NCBI GenBank assembly: GCA_903921725.1
Contig: CAIXRA010000045.1
Span: 1-64,000 of the forward strand
Direction: 5' to 3'
Length of the DNA: 64,000 nucleotides
Origin: an uncultured Lentisphaerota bacterium
Lineage (GTDB): Bacteria > Verrucomicrobiota > Lentisphaeria > Oligosphaerales > CAITYL01
The stretch's first letter is position 1, and every line of letters begins with the position of its first letter. The notes beneath the pieces are model-generated. The model had not been told where the DNA came from. It searched no databases and saw only the letters and a program-made list of their open reading frames with translations. Positions 28,199 to 37,398 of the stretch are shown here, one piece after another. Both the position numbers and the translations under genes were made by a program.

Positions 28199-28313
28199 AG
28201 ATTGCACGGCAGGCATGAGAGCCAGGGGCCCCCCTTCGGCATCAAGCCCATTAGGCAGGATTGCCTTTCGTTTCAGCGCACGCCAACAACACACACCGAC
28301 CCGAGCCCTCTCC

Positions 28314-29255
28314 ATGAACCAACCGCTCGTCACCATCATCACGCTGACCTACAAGCATGAAGCTTTCATCGGCGAATGCATTGAAAGCGCTCTGGCGCAA
28401 ACCTATGACAACTGGGAACTGATCATCGTGGATGATTGCTCCCCGGACAGAACCATGGAAGTCATCGCCCGGTACAGGGATCCCCGAATCAGAGTCGTGC
28501 AGAAGAAGGAGCGCGGAGGCCCGGCAGGGCTGCATGTGTCATACAACACGGCACTGTCCATGGCAAAGGGAGAGCTAATTGCCGTATTGGAGGGGGACGA
28601 TTACTGGCCGCCCGACAAGTTGGCCATCCAGGTCCCCTACCATCAAGATCCCGCCATCACGCTAAGTTGGGGCCGCTGTATCCTGCGCGTCGGAGACCGC
28701 CTCATCGAAGACCGCATCCCGACCCCCAAAAAACCCTGCATAGACTATCCAAATCTGAATGACCTGTTGCAACAGAACATCATCCGCTCACTCACCGTTA
28801 TAGTCCGCAAGGATGCGCTGCAAAAAATCGGTGGGTTCTGGCAACCGCTAGGCTCGTTCGTGGTGGACTACCCGACCTGGCTGAAATTGAGTATTTCAGG
28901 AAAAAACATGTACATCCCGGCCATTCTTGGATTCTACCGCCGGCATGAAAACCAAATTACAGAAAAGCATTCCGCCGTCATTTTCCAAGCCGGCCTCGAC
29001 TTCCTTGGCGAAGTCATAAATGGTCTGGATAAAGCGAGTCAAAAAAAAATCAACACGCGCCAAGTGCGCGGAGCCCTTTTCTTTCGGAAGGCACAACTGG
29101 CAAATGCCAGAAGTGAAAAATTAAAGGGCGTCGGCTTCCTGCTCATGGTCGTTTTGCTGGGCCGCCTGCGGATGAAGTGGCGCGCCATAAAAATGCTATT
29201 CATCTTGCTCCTCCCAAAGCGAAACCGCAGTCACTTGCCAACCTCATCCCGATAG
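28314..29255 (+). CDS. Glycosyltransferase family 2
   Basis: Cytoplasmic GT-A-fold inverting transferase (313 aa). The start at 28314 gives the canonical N-terminus (PLVTIITLTYKHEAFIGECI), then WELIIVDDCSPDRTMEVI and ELIAVLEGDDYWPPDKL, with the metal-binding acidic pair in EGDDYW. The C-terminal region (FYRRHENQIT) is typical. Residues added by the longer ORF are non-homologous spacer. Acceptor and donor cannot be read from sequence. Confidence 0.88.
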   Translation: MNQPLVTIITLTYKHEAFIGECIESALAQTYDNWELIIVDDCSPDRTMEVIARYRDPRIRVVQKKERGGPAGLHVSYNTALSMAKGELIAVLEGDDYWPPDKLAIQVPYHQDPAITLSWGRCILRVGDRLIEDRIPTPKKPCIDYPNLNDLLQQNIIRSLTVIVRKDALQKIGGFWQPLGSFVVDYPTWLKLSISGKNMYIPAILGFYRRHENQITEKHSAVIFQAGLDFLGEVINGLDKASQKKINTRQVRGALFFRKAQLANARSEKLKGVGFLLMVVLLGRLRMKWRAIKMLFILLLPKRNRSHLPTSSR

Positions 29256-29318
29256 GCGGGGAAGACCCGCGCCACAGCAAATACCGAATGCAAAACATTC
29301 CCAAGAAAGCCGTCCGCC

Positions 29319-29879
29319 ATGCGAATCGTCTCAAAAATCATCTCCATCCTTGAGAAACTACTTGTCTATTCATTTCATGACAGTTCCTACATCTTCGAAG
29401 TTTACAATGTAAATCTCGCAAGAAAGCGGGGGGTAACGGTCGGCAATCACTGCCGGTTCATCAGCATTTCCGCTGGCACCTTTTCCACTGAGCCGTACCT
29501 GATTGAAATCGGCAATCATGTTTCTGTGACCAACCCAACTTTCATAACCCATGACGGGGCCGTCTGGATTTTTCGAAACGAACATCCTGAGATCGACCTA
29601 TTCGGAAAAATAAAAATCGGGAACAATGTGTTTGTCGGATACGGCGTAACCTTCCTGCCCGGATCAGAGATTGGCGACAATTCAATCGTCGCAGCCGGAG
29701 CGGTCGTCAAAGGATTATTCCCCGGCGGAACAGTCATTGGCGGAGTCCCGGCCAAAGTCATCTGCTCAATTGCGGACTATTTTGAAAAAAACAAACATCG
29801 GTTTACGCATTTCAGAAACAGTTCACCCCAAGATAAAAAACGAAAAATATTGGACGCCTTGGAACGCTGCACAAAATAG
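29319..29879 (+). CDS. Hexapeptide-repeat acyltransferase
   Basis: Left-handed beta-helix acetyltransferase (186 aa). Repeats run from about residue 38 (VTVGNHCRFISIS) to 150, with the likely catalytic histidine in FITHDGAVW and the closing IGNNVFVGYGVTFLPGSEIGD (shown here in two parts: IGNNVFVGYG and VTFLPGSEIGD), GGVPAKVI. It marks the start of an AT-richer patch shared with the following polymerase. A C9 tract (29885-29893) follows its stop. Confidence 0.78.
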   Translation: MRIVSKIISILEKLLVYSFHDSSYIFEVYNVNLARKRGVTVGNHCRFISISAGTFSTEPYLIEIGNHVSVTNPTFITHDGAVWIFRNEHPEIDLFGKIKIGNNVFVGYGVTFLPGSEIGDNSIVAAGAVVKGLFPGGTVIGGVPAKVICSIADYFEKNKHRFTHFRNSSPQDKKRKILDALERCTK

Positions 29880-29979
29880 AACAGCCCCCCCCCCGTAGCT
29901 GTCACCAGTCAGCCGGAAACGCTTGCTACTCACAAATACTAGGCCCGCCTAAAAATTCTATACATGGAACCCTTACCCC

Positions 29980-31176
29980 ATGAATAAAGAAAAAGACTCG
30001 ATTGCAGATTATCTTTTTTACTTAATCATTCTTATTCTTCCATTTGAGGAAATGACCACCGTGTATGGTGGATCTATGACAAAATGGATTGGGTTGGTTT
30101 TTTTCTTCTTTTCAATGCTTAATGTTAAACGATTCTATGGAGCATTCCCCAAAATTTTAATTTATTACTCCCTATATATGGTCATCGGCGTTACGGTAGA
30201 CTTCATCCGGGCCCCCTACCTTAACGACTCGACTTTTACAGAATTCAGCCGCCCAGTTCTATTGTTGGTCTTAATGCTAGTGTCCTATAATCTAGCCATT
30301 AATGGAAAACTCAAGCATATCGTTTTTTGCCTTTTCTTTTCGGCAGTCATTTTCTCCTGGCTTCAATTTCTTGAAATTGATTCTGGTGCAACCGTAAAAG
30401 AGCGGATTGGATACGAAAAGTTTGACCGTGTTGCGGTGCTGGAAAGCAACCAAAATTCGGCTGCACGATTTTTCTCCTTAAATATTTTGCTTGGAATAAT
30501 CTATGCGTTGAATTTGCTTAAAAGCAGCATAATGTTCCGCATCTTTGCCGCAGTCAGTGCGATTGTCGGGCTGTATGCGCTTATCAAAACGTCCTCTAGG
30601 GGAGGCCTTTTGGCTCTTTCGTTTGGTGTCATGTGCATCGCGTTAACCGCCAAAGATATGGGCCAAAAAATCAAGTATGTAATCATTATTGGGGCCATTG
30701 CCTTTGCCGCTGGCACCGTCATCATGAGCGATACCTTGTTCCGGTACCGGATTTATTCGGCCATCAACACGGGAGAAACGACCGGACGCACGCAAATTTG
30801 GGATGTTGCGTTTTCCCTGCTTCCGGACTCCTTGTTTTTTGGTTTCGGCACCCGCATGCATTTGGTTACGATTGGTGAGCATCTTGGATTAAGCCAGCGA
30901 GCAACCCATAACACCTTTATCGCCGTCCTTATGGGAACTGGAATTGTTGGATTTTCTTTGTTCATGTTCTTTTATGGACGCACATTTCTCTGCGCGTGGC
31001 GCAGTCGAACAGTTGGAATCAACCGGGTCGTGTTTGTTTGGTTCATGATGGCGTTCGCCGGGGCCATGTCCATGAACATGGAATGCTGCAAGTGGTTCTT
31101 TATTGTAATGGCTCTCGCATTGGCCTCGGAAAGGGGCATGCAAAGGAATGCGCCTCCGGCGTTCACTCAAAAATGA
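29980..31176 (+). CDS. Wzy-like O-antigen polymerase
   Basis: Polytopic membrane protein (398 aa), about ten to twelve hydrophobic segments, of the O-antigen ligase/polymerase superfamily. The signature region is TSSRGGLLALSFGV followed later by GETTGRTQIWDVAF and ATHNTFIAVLMGTGIVG, the His-Asn loop typical of Wzy/WaaL. Base composition is clearly more AT-rich than in flanking genes, as often seen for polymerase genes acquired by transfer. Its stop overlaps the next gene start (ATGA). It is the likelier repeat-unit polymerase, with the protein at 3893 as ligase, but this is not proved. Confidence 0.8.
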   Translation: MNKEKDSIADYLFYLIILILPFEEMTTVYGGSMTKWIGLVFFFFSMLNVKRFYGAFPKILIYYSLYMVIGVTVDFIRAPYLNDSTFTEFSRPVLLLVLMLVSYNLAINGKLKHIVFCLFFSAVIFSWLQFLEIDSGATVKERIGYEKFDRVAVLESNQNSAARFFSLNILLGIIYALNLLKSSIMFRIFAAVSAIVGLYALIKTSSRGGLLALSFGVMCIALTAKDMGQKIKYVIIIGAIAFAAGTVIMSDTLFRYRIYSAINTGETTGRTQIWDVAFSLLPDSLFFGFGTRMHLVTIGEHLGLSQRATHNTFIAVLMGTGIVGFSLFMFFYGRTFLCAWRSRTVGINRVVFVWFMMAFAGAMSMNMECCKWFFIVMALALASERGMQRNAPPAFTQK

Positions 31177-32333
31177 ACCACATCTCTGTCATCATGGTCT
31201 GCCATCTGTACCCGCTGGCGGACGACGAAGCGGCGTGCGGTGTTTCCGTCGGCACCCAGAACCTGTGCAGGGCGCTGCAGGAAACCGGGGAGGTGTCCCT
31301 CGCCGTCCTGCGCCCGCTGGCCCCCGTCCCCCGGCCGGTCACCGTCACGGTCAATGGCGTCACGGTCCACGCACTTCCGCGCGGCGCGACGTTTCCGCAC
31401 GCATGGACCCTTCTGGGCCGGCCGGTCTTCCAGCTGCGGCGCGCGCTGCGGTGCCTGAACCCCGACATCGTGCATGTCCAGGACTCCGCCTGGATCGCCC
31501 GATGGCTGCCGCCCCCCACGCTCTTCACCCTGCGGGGCATGGTCGAGCGCGACATGCGGTTCGAGCCGGGAAAACTCGCACCCCGGATCAAGTCGCGCGT
31601 CCTTTCCATCACCCACGGGTGGGCGCGGCGGGGGATCGGCAATTTCATCGCCATCAGCCCGTGGGCCGCCGCGCAGATGCCTCCGAATCCGCAACGAAAA
31701 ACCTGGCAGATTCCCAACCCGCTTTCCGATGCCTGCTACCAAGTCGACAACAGGCCGGTGCATGGGCGTATCCTCACCGCCTGCCGCGTCTGCCGCCTGA
31801 AAAACATCCACGGTCTGATCGAGGCTTTCGCCCTGCTTGCCAAGTCCGTCCCCGGTGCGGAGCTGCGGATTGCCGGCGGCGGGCACGACCCCGTCTACCA
31901 GCAGGAATGTCTGGAGTTGTCGCGCACGCTCGGAGTCGCCGGCCGCGTGCATTTTCTGGGCTGGCTTGGCGCGGAGGAACTGCGCGGCGAGCTTGCCCGT
32001 GCCAGTGTGTTCATCCTGCCGTCCTTCCATGAAAACACCCCGATGTCCATTGCGGAAGCCATGGCGGCCGGGACGCCCGTCGCCGCCTCGCGCACCGGCG
32101 GAGTCCCGTGGATGCTGGAAGACGGCCGGTCGGGGCTTTTGATTGAGGATCCACGGGATCCGGGGCAGATTGCCGCCGCCGCCCTTCAGGCGCTGGAACC
32201 GGAGACTGCCCGGAAGCTGCGCGAGGCCGGAAAGCAGCGGGCCGAGATTTTCAGGGCCGGCCGGGTGGCGGAGCAGACCCTTGCCGTATACCGGGAGATT
32301 GTCAGGACGCACCGGACCGCTGGCGCAAGGTAG
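31173..32333 (+). CDS. Glycosyltransferase family 4 (GT-B)
   Basis: Retaining GT-B transferase (386 aa). The start is the ATG of the ATGA overlap with the polymerase gene; homology begins directly (ISVIMVCHLYPLADDEAACG). The C-terminal donor domain has ILTACRVCRLKNIHGLIEAF, AELRIAGGG and SFHENTPMSIAEAMAAGTPV, the E-x7-E type motif that binds the nucleotide sugar, then GVPWMLEDGRSGLLI. Composition returns to GC-rich at this gene. Confidence 0.88.
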   Translation: MNHISVIMVCHLYPLADDEAACGVSVGTQNLCRALQETGEVSLAVLRPLAPVPRPVTVTVNGVTVHALPRGATFPHAWTLLGRPVFQLRRALRCLNPDIVHVQDSAWIARWLPPPTLFTLRGMVERDMRFEPGKLAPRIKSRVLSITHGWARRGIGNFIAISPWAAAQMPPNPQRKTWQIPNPLSDACYQVDNRPVHGRILTACRVCRLKNIHGLIEAFALLAKSVPGAELRIAGGGHDPVYQQECLELSRTLGVAGRVHFLGWLGAEELRGELARASVFILPSFHENTPMSIAEAMAAGTPVAASRTGGVPWMLEDGRSGLLIEDPRDPGQIAAAALQALEPETARKLREAGKQRAEIFRAGRVAEQTLAVYREIVRTHRTAGAR

Positions 32334-32402
32334 GGGTGCCCGCTTTCACTGCTCCGTTGTCAGCTGCAGCCCCGTCCGCCGGGCTGCCCAAACCGGCTTA
32401 TC

Positions 32403-33536
32403 ATGCACATCCTCCACATCACCCCGGCATTTTCCGACCCCGCCAACGGCATGGCCGCTGCCGTCCGCGAGGCCTGTGCGGGCCTGCATGCCCGGGGCGT
32501 GACAGTCACGGTCGCGACTGTCGAGGACGCCTGGGCGGCACTCCGGTCCGCCCCCCCCCCCTGCCGTATTCTCACGGCGCCGCCGTCCCGGATTCCGCTC
32601 CTGCGCCAATGGCAGTTCTCACCCAAGCTGCATCAACGCATCCATGACGCTTTTCCCACACTGCCGGACGTGATTCATGCACACGGGCTTTGGCTGTACC
32701 CGCAGTTTCTTGCGCGCCAACTGGCGCGGGAGTGGCGCCGGCCGCTAGTGTTGTCCCTGCACGGCATGCTGGAACCGTGGAGGTGGCGGCGTAGCGCTTG
32801 GAAAAAACGCCCCCTTTGGTGGCTTTCCGACCATGCGACGGTCGGTGCGGCCGATCTGCTGGCAGCCACCTCCGAACAGGAAGCGCAGAACCTGCAGGCG
32901 CGCGGATTCCGCAATCCGGTCGAAGTGATTCCACTGGGGGTCGAGGTGCCTGCGCGGCGGCAGGCCCGGACCTCTCCCGCCGCGCCGGACGGCCGCCGGA
33001 CCTGCCTCTTTCTTTCCCGCCTCCACCCGTCCAAGGGGTTGCGGCTGCTGATAACCGCCGTGGCCCGCCTCCGCCCCGCGGGCTGGCGTTTTGTCATTGC
33101 TGGACCGGATGAAAACAGGCACCAGGCCGAGCTCGAACGGCTGGCCGACAGGCTCGGTGTCCGGAGTTGGCTTGTCTTCGCCGGCCCCGTCACGGGCGAC
33201 GCCAAGTGGGATATCTATGCGGACAGCGACCTTTTCGTCCTGCCTTCCCATAACGAAAATTTCGGGCTGGTGATCGCGGAGGCACTCGCCTGCGGCGTCC
33301 CCGTCATCACCACAACAGAAACCCCGTGGAGCACCGTTGTCGAAAAAGGGTGCGGCTGGTGTTGCCCGGCAACCGTCACGGACATTTCGCGGACGCTGGG
33401 TGTGGCAATGGAACAACCCCGTGAAATATTACAGACAATGGGAGCGCGCGGCAAGGAATGGATCGCCGCCGAGTTTACATGGACGGGACATGCCGCACGC
33501 CTGATAAAATGCTATGACCGCCTGCTCAAACAATAG
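32403..33536 (+). CDS. Glycosyltransferase family 4 with internal poly-C tract
   Basis: GT-B transferase (377 aa): ILHITPAFSDPANGMAAAV at the N-terminus, CLFLSRLHPSKGLRLLI in the middle and LPSHNENFGLVIAEALACG at the donor site. An uninterrupted C11 run (32551-32561) lies at codons 50-53 and encodes prolines. Gain or loss of one base would truncate the protein, so this gene could be phase-variable; in this sequence it is in frame (ON). Confidence 0.88.
   Translation: MHILHITPAFSDPANGMAAAVREACAGLHARGVTVTVATVEDAWAALRSAPPPCRILTAPPSRIPLLRQWQFSPKLHQRIHDAFPTLPDVIHAHGLWLYPQFLARQLAREWRRPLVLSLHGMLEPWRWRRSAWKKRPLWWLSDHATVGAADLLAATSEQEAQNLQARGFRNPVEVIPLGVEVPARRQARTSPAAPDGRRTCLFLSRLHPSKGLRLLITAVARLRPAGWRFVIAGPDENRHQAELERLADRLGVRSWLVFAGPVTGDAKWDIYADSDLFVLPSHNENFGLVIAEALACGVPVITTTETPWSTVVEKGCGWCCPATVTDISRTLGVAMEQPREILQTMGARGKEWIAAEFTWTGHAARLIKCYDRLLKQ
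32551..32561 (+). repeat. C11 homopolymer inside a glycosyltransferase gene
   Basis: Eleven consecutive C at codons 50-53 of the transferase gene at 32403. It is the longest coding homopolymer I noticed in the window and has the position and length expected of a slipped-strand contingency tract. Confidence 0.9.
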
Positions 33537-33554
33537 CAAGGCGTCGGCGCCGGC

Positions 33555-34169
33555 ATGGCGAACACCATAAGGATCAAAACCATGCGCTACAAGGAATACA
33601 AGTTCATGGTTCTCTCGGATCTCTACCGGATTGCCGGCGACGCACGGGCAACAACCTTCCTAAAATATCTCTTGATTGGCGGGGCGTTTAAATACAATTT
33701 CTGGATGCGGACATGCCGGTATGCACAGAGCGTCATGCCGCTGAAATATACGGTTTATCCATTGGCCCGGGTCATGCTCAACCGCCTGACGTATAAATTC
33801 GGGATATCCATCCCCCATACCACCCAAATTGGAAGCGGGTTTTATATCGGCCACTTCGGGGGGATTGTCGTCAACCCCAAAAGCATCATCGGTAAAAACT
33901 GCAACGTCTCACATGGTGTAACGCTCGGCAAGGGAAACCGGGGGAAAAACAAGGGGTATCCGACCATCGGCGACAATGTCTATATCGGACCGGGTGTCAA
34001 GATTATTGGATCCGTCAAAATCGGAAACAACGTGGCCATCGGTGCAAACTGTGTCGTGACAAAGGATGCTCCGGACAACTCCGTCGTGGTGGGGATTCCA
34101 GGAAAAGTAATCTCCATGGAAGGTTCCGAAGGATATGTCAACAATACCGATTACGACGGCAAGATATGA
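33555..34169 (+). CDS. Serine-acetyltransferase-like hexapeptide acyltransferase
   Basis: Left-handed beta-helix protein (204 aa) resembling CysE-type acetyltransferases found in polysaccharide loci. The helix runs from about residue 93 (TQIGSGFYIGHFGGIVVNP), through IIGKNCNVSHGVTLGKGNRG with the catalytic-type histidine, to PTIGDNVYIGPGVKIIG and GIPGKVIS. The start may be ATG 33582 (MRYKEYKF). It overlaps the next gene by 4 nt (ATGA). A sugar acyl acceptor is more likely than serine in this context. Confidence 0.78.
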   Translation: MANTIRIKTMRYKEYKFMVLSDLYRIAGDARATTFLKYLLIGGAFKYNFWMRTCRYAQSVMPLKYTVYPLARVMLNRLTYKFGISIPHTTQIGSGFYIGHFGGIVVNPKSIIGKNCNVSHGVTLGKGNRGKNKGYPTIGDNVYIGPGVKIIGSVKIGNNVAIGANCVVTKDAPDNSVVVGIPGKVISMEGSEGYVNNTDYDGKI

Positions 34170-35653
34170 ACGTGTGGATTGTCAATCCGTTTGACGACCT
34201 TCCCCATGAAGCCGGTCGCCCGATGCGCTACGAACTCCTCTGCCGCCGGCTGGCGGCGGACGGGCATGGCGTCACATGGTGGTCCAGCGATTTCAGCCAC
34301 AGCACCAAGGATTACCGGTCCCTGCCCCCGGCCGCCGCCGCAGGCGGCGTCCCTGCCCCGGCGCCGCCCGCCATCCGCCTCGTCCACACCCCCCGGTACC
34401 GGCGCAACATCGGGCTTGCCAGGTTGCGCAACCACCGGCTTTTCGCCCGCAATTGGGAACGAGACGCTAGGGACGCCGTCGGATCGGGAGAGCTGCAGAA
34501 GCCCGACCGCATCCTCGTCAGCCTTCCCCCGCTGGGCACGGCCGGGGCGGCGTTCCGCCTTCGCGCGGACTGGAAGTGCCAGGTGATTGTGGACATCCAG
34601 GACGCCTGGCCGGAAACCTTTCTCCGCCTCCTGCCGGGGCCACAGGCCGTACGACGACCGCTGGGGCGCCTGTTGCTCGCCCCGTTTTTCCGCGCCGCCG
34701 CCGCCGCCTACCGGCAGGCGGATAAGGTCAGCGCATGCGCGCAGGGCTATCTTGACTTGGCCGCCGTCCACAACACGCAAGGGCTGCGCCATCTATACTA
34801 TCACGGAACGGATTTATCCGACCGCCTCCCCGCCCGTGAGTTCCCGGCGCAGTTCACGGCGCAGCGCCCCCTGCGCCTCGTCTATGCCGGCGCCATGGGA
34901 TGCACCTACGGCCTCGCCTCCGCCATCCGCGCCGTCTGCCGGTTGAACCAGGAGGGACTGCCCGTCGAGCTCCACATCGCCGGACGGGGGGGGCAGGAAT
35001 CCAGGCTGAGGAAACTGTCCGCGGCGCTTGTCCCCGGCCGGCAGCAGCCGTGCGTCCAGTTTCACGGATACCTCACCGGAGAACCCTTCCACACCTTCCT
35101 GCGTGCGGGCGATGCCGGGCTGCTGCCCATGCACCCCGACTCGCTTGTCGGCATCCCCAACAAGCTGGTGGACTACACCGCCGCCGGGCTTCCCGTGCTC
35201 AACTGCCTGCCGGGCGAGACACAGGCCCTGCTTGCCCGTTATCAGGCCGGATTCGCCTACCGGTTCAACGATGAATCCAGCCTGTGCGAATCCCTAGCCG
35301 GCATCCTCCGCGCGCCGGCATGCCTGCCCGCCGCCGCCGCCGGCAGCGCCCGGCTTGCGCGGGACTGCTTCGACGCCGCCCGGAACTTCCGCGATTTCGC
35401 GCGCTTTATTGCAGAAAAGATAGGCCGATGCCGTCGGGATCATCAAAAAACGGCAAGAAACTGGGCAAGCCGGCTGACGGAGTGTATTATATTGCGTGCC
35501 TTTCGTGGTGGGTTGTGGTTGTGGTTATTCCCGGCATGCCACAAACGGCACCAACTCAAGCATCATGCGCAGCCGCAAATGGCTAATTTATTTTCGATGG
35601 ATGCGACCATCCCCCCCCCCATTAGAATTAACCTTAAGCACAAAACAACATGA
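34166..35653 (+). CDS. Glycosyltransferase (WbuB-like GT4) with unusual C-terminal extension
   Basis: GT-B transferase (495 aa). N-terminal domain: MNVWIVNPFDDLPHEAGRP and GHGVTWWSSDFSH; donor domain: LRLVYAGAMGCTYGLASAI, IAGRGGQESRL and GIPNKLVDYTAAGLPVL. This matches the WbuB/WcaI-like group, as does the gene at 39923. Homology should end near residue 423; the last 70 or so residues are basic, Trp/His-rich and low in similarity to anything I know, and include prolines from a C10 tract. They look like translated spacer, reaching into the next gene start (ATGA overlap). Confidence 0.83.
   Translation: MNVWIVNPFDDLPHEAGRPMRYELLCRRLAADGHGVTWWSSDFSHSTKDYRSLPPAAAAGGVPAPAPPAIRLVHTPRYRRNIGLARLRNHRLFARNWERDARDAVGSGELQKPDRILVSLPPLGTAGAAFRLRADWKCQVIVDIQDAWPETFLRLLPGPQAVRRPLGRLLLAPFFRAAAAAYRQADKVSACAQGYLDLAAVHNTQGLRHLYYHGTDLSDRLPAREFPAQFTAQRPLRLVYAGAMGCTYGLASAIRAVCRLNQEGLPVELHIAGRGGQESRLRKLSAALVPGRQQPCVQFHGYLTGEPFHTFLRAGDAGLLPMHPDSLVGIPNKLVDYTAAGLPVLNCLPGETQALLARYQAGFAYRFNDESSLCESLAGILRAPACLPAAAAGSARLARDCFDAARNFRDFARFIAEKIGRCRRDHQKTARNWASRLTECIILRAFRGGLWLWLFPACHKRHQLKHHAQPQMANLFSMDATIPPPIRINLKHKTT
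35611..35620 (+). repeat. C10 tract at the end of a glycosyltransferase ORF
   Basis: Ten C located about 30 nt before the start codon of the next transferase gene (35650) and within the C-terminal extension of the previous one. Length change would alter both the tail of the upstream protein and its coupling to the downstream start. Confidence 0.85.
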
Positions 35654-36855
35654 ATATTTTATGCCTAATAGACAGCCTGGGGCCCGGCGGTGCGCAACGC
35701 CAAATGACAAATATAGCCATCCTCATGAAACAAAGAGGCCACCATGTAACTATAGTTATCTACTACCCGTTATATTTTTTCCGAGATATCCTTGAAATGC
35801 ATGGCGTAACCGTTGTTTGCATTAACGAACCGAGATGGTGGATGCGCTTGTGGAAGATTAGGTCGCTTATTCGTGGTGGTACGCAGGACGCGGTTCTTTC
35901 ATTTCTAAATACGCCCAATTTTATTGCATGCATTAGCGCCATTGGCGGCCGGCGCTGGGGATTAATCATCGGGGAACGTAGCGCGCAAAAAAGTTCTTTT
36001 ACCCATTTGCGAAATAAAACAATGAAGTTATTTGCTTGGCAAGCAGACTTCATCGTAACAAACTCTAACATTGCCCGTAATATGTGGGTAAAAGCCTTTC
36101 CGTTCTTTTTGCCGAAATTACGCACGATTTACAACGCCGTCATGATTGAAGCTCCAATATCCAACGAAGGTTCCCCGACGTCGGGGTATCGAAACACCAA
36201 TATCGTTATCGATAACTCAATCGACCAAAGGGTCGGGATATGTCAACCAAACGGGAGTGAAATATTTAATGCTGACAAAAAATTTGTTCTGCTAGTGGCT
36301 GCAAGTTATCAACAGCTAAAAAACATAAACGGGGTAATAGAGGCTGTTTCACTGCTTGATAATTTACACAAAAAAAGACTGTCATTGCATTGGTATGGAC
36401 AAATCGAAGCAACACGCGGCAATTCGCAGCCATACCAAGACGCTTTACGGAAGATAACGCAAAATAACCTGTCCGGTATTATTAATTTGCATGCCCCATC
36501 TAACAATATACATACATTAATAATGCAGGCAAGCGCTGTTGGTCTTTTTAGCCATTATGAGGGATTGCCAAATTTTATTTGCGAAGCGATGGTTCTGGCA
36601 AAGCCGATTATAATGACTCATGTATCTGATACAAATGCATTGGTTGATGATTCCAATGGTTTTTTATGCCATGCGGCGGATGCGCCTTCTATTGCAGAAG
36701 CCATAAAACGTGCAATGGACTGCCCAATAGAAAAACTTAAACTAATGGGGCAACGATCAGCGGAAAAATCGCATCGCCTTTTCCAACCAGAAGTTATTGC
36801 TGATTCTTACTTTACCTTGTTAAGGATGGCCTCTAATAAGGCTAAAGGGATATAA
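35650..36855 (+). CDS. Glycosyltransferase family 4, AT-rich
   Basis: GT-B transferase (401 aa): ILCLIDSLGPGGAQRQMTNI at the N-terminus is a classic GT4 opening (GGAQR), and FSHYEGLPNFICEAMVLAKP is the donor-binding E-x7-E region. Codon use is much more AT-rich than in neighbouring genes, together with the next acyltransferase gene, which suggests the two arrived together. Its start overlaps the previous stop. Confidence 0.88.
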   Translation: MNILCLIDSLGPGGAQRQMTNIAILMKQRGHHVTIVIYYPLYFFRDILEMHGVTVVCINEPRWWMRLWKIRSLIRGGTQDAVLSFLNTPNFIACISAIGGRRWGLIIGERSAQKSSFTHLRNKTMKLFAWQADFIVTNSNIARNMWVKAFPFFLPKLRTIYNAVMIEAPISNEGSPTSGYRNTNIVIDNSIDQRVGICQPNGSEIFNADKKFVLLVAASYQQLKNINGVIEAVSLLDNLHKKRLSLHWYGQIEATRGNSQPYQDALRKITQNNLSGIINLHAPSNNIHTLIMQASAVGLFSHYEGLPNFICEAMVLAKPIIMTHVSDTNALVDDSNGFLCHAADAPSIAEAIKRAMDCPIEKLKLMGQRSAEKSHRLFQPEVIADSYFTLLRMASNKAKGI

Positions 36856-36856
36856 C

Positions 36857-37396
36857 ATGAAAACCTTATTCTACTTATTATTCATAATAATATTCAGCCA
36901 TGTTCCAAATATAAAATTATGGCGGTTTCGTCCGGGGAAATTTATTCGCCGATTCATCGCGCTTGGATTTCTTGAATATTGCGGTAAAAATGCAAATATT
37001 GAATATCGTTGTAATTTTGCTAACAAAGGTAAAGGCGTCCGTGTCGGCCATAACTCTGGAATAGGAGTAAAATGCCAAATTGGCCCATTCGTTACAGTCG
37101 GCAATGACGTAATGATGGGGCCGGAGGTTGTCATCATCACTGCTAATCATCAGTTCTTGCGAACAGATTGTACCATCCGCGAACAAGGCTACCAAGATTA
37201 CAAGCCTGTTGTTGTTGAAGACGATGTTTGGATTGGGCAGCGTGTAATGATCATGCCGGGAGTGACTATCGGCAAGGGCTCTATTATTGGGGCTGGTGCA
37301 GTTGTCGCTAAAAATGTACCACCATATAGTATTGCCGTTGGCAACCCATGCAGAGTAATAAAATCGCGGCTAATAGCGCCACCGAAACCCTTATAA
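36857..37396 (+). CDS. Hexapeptide acyltransferase, AT-rich (WcaF/WbbJ-like)
   Basis: Left-handed beta-helix acetyltransferase (179 aa). Repeats include VRVGHNSGIGVKCQIGPFV, VVIITANHQFLRTD with the probable catalytic histidine, VWIGQRVMIMPGVTIGKGS and VGNPCRVIKSR. It begins 1 nt after the preceding transferase and shares its AT-rich composition; the next gene is GC-rich again. Probably O-acetylates a residue added by its neighbour. Confidence 0.82.
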   Translation: MKTLFYLLFIIIFSHVPNIKLWRFRPGKFIRRFIALGFLEYCGKNANIEYRCNFANKGKGVRVGHNSGIGVKCQIGPFVTVGNDVMMGPEVVIITANHQFLRTDCTIREQGYQDYKPVVVEDDVWIGQRVMIMPGVTIGKGSIIGAGAVVAKNVPPYSIAVGNPCRVIKSRLIAPPKPL

Positions 37397-37398
37397 CC

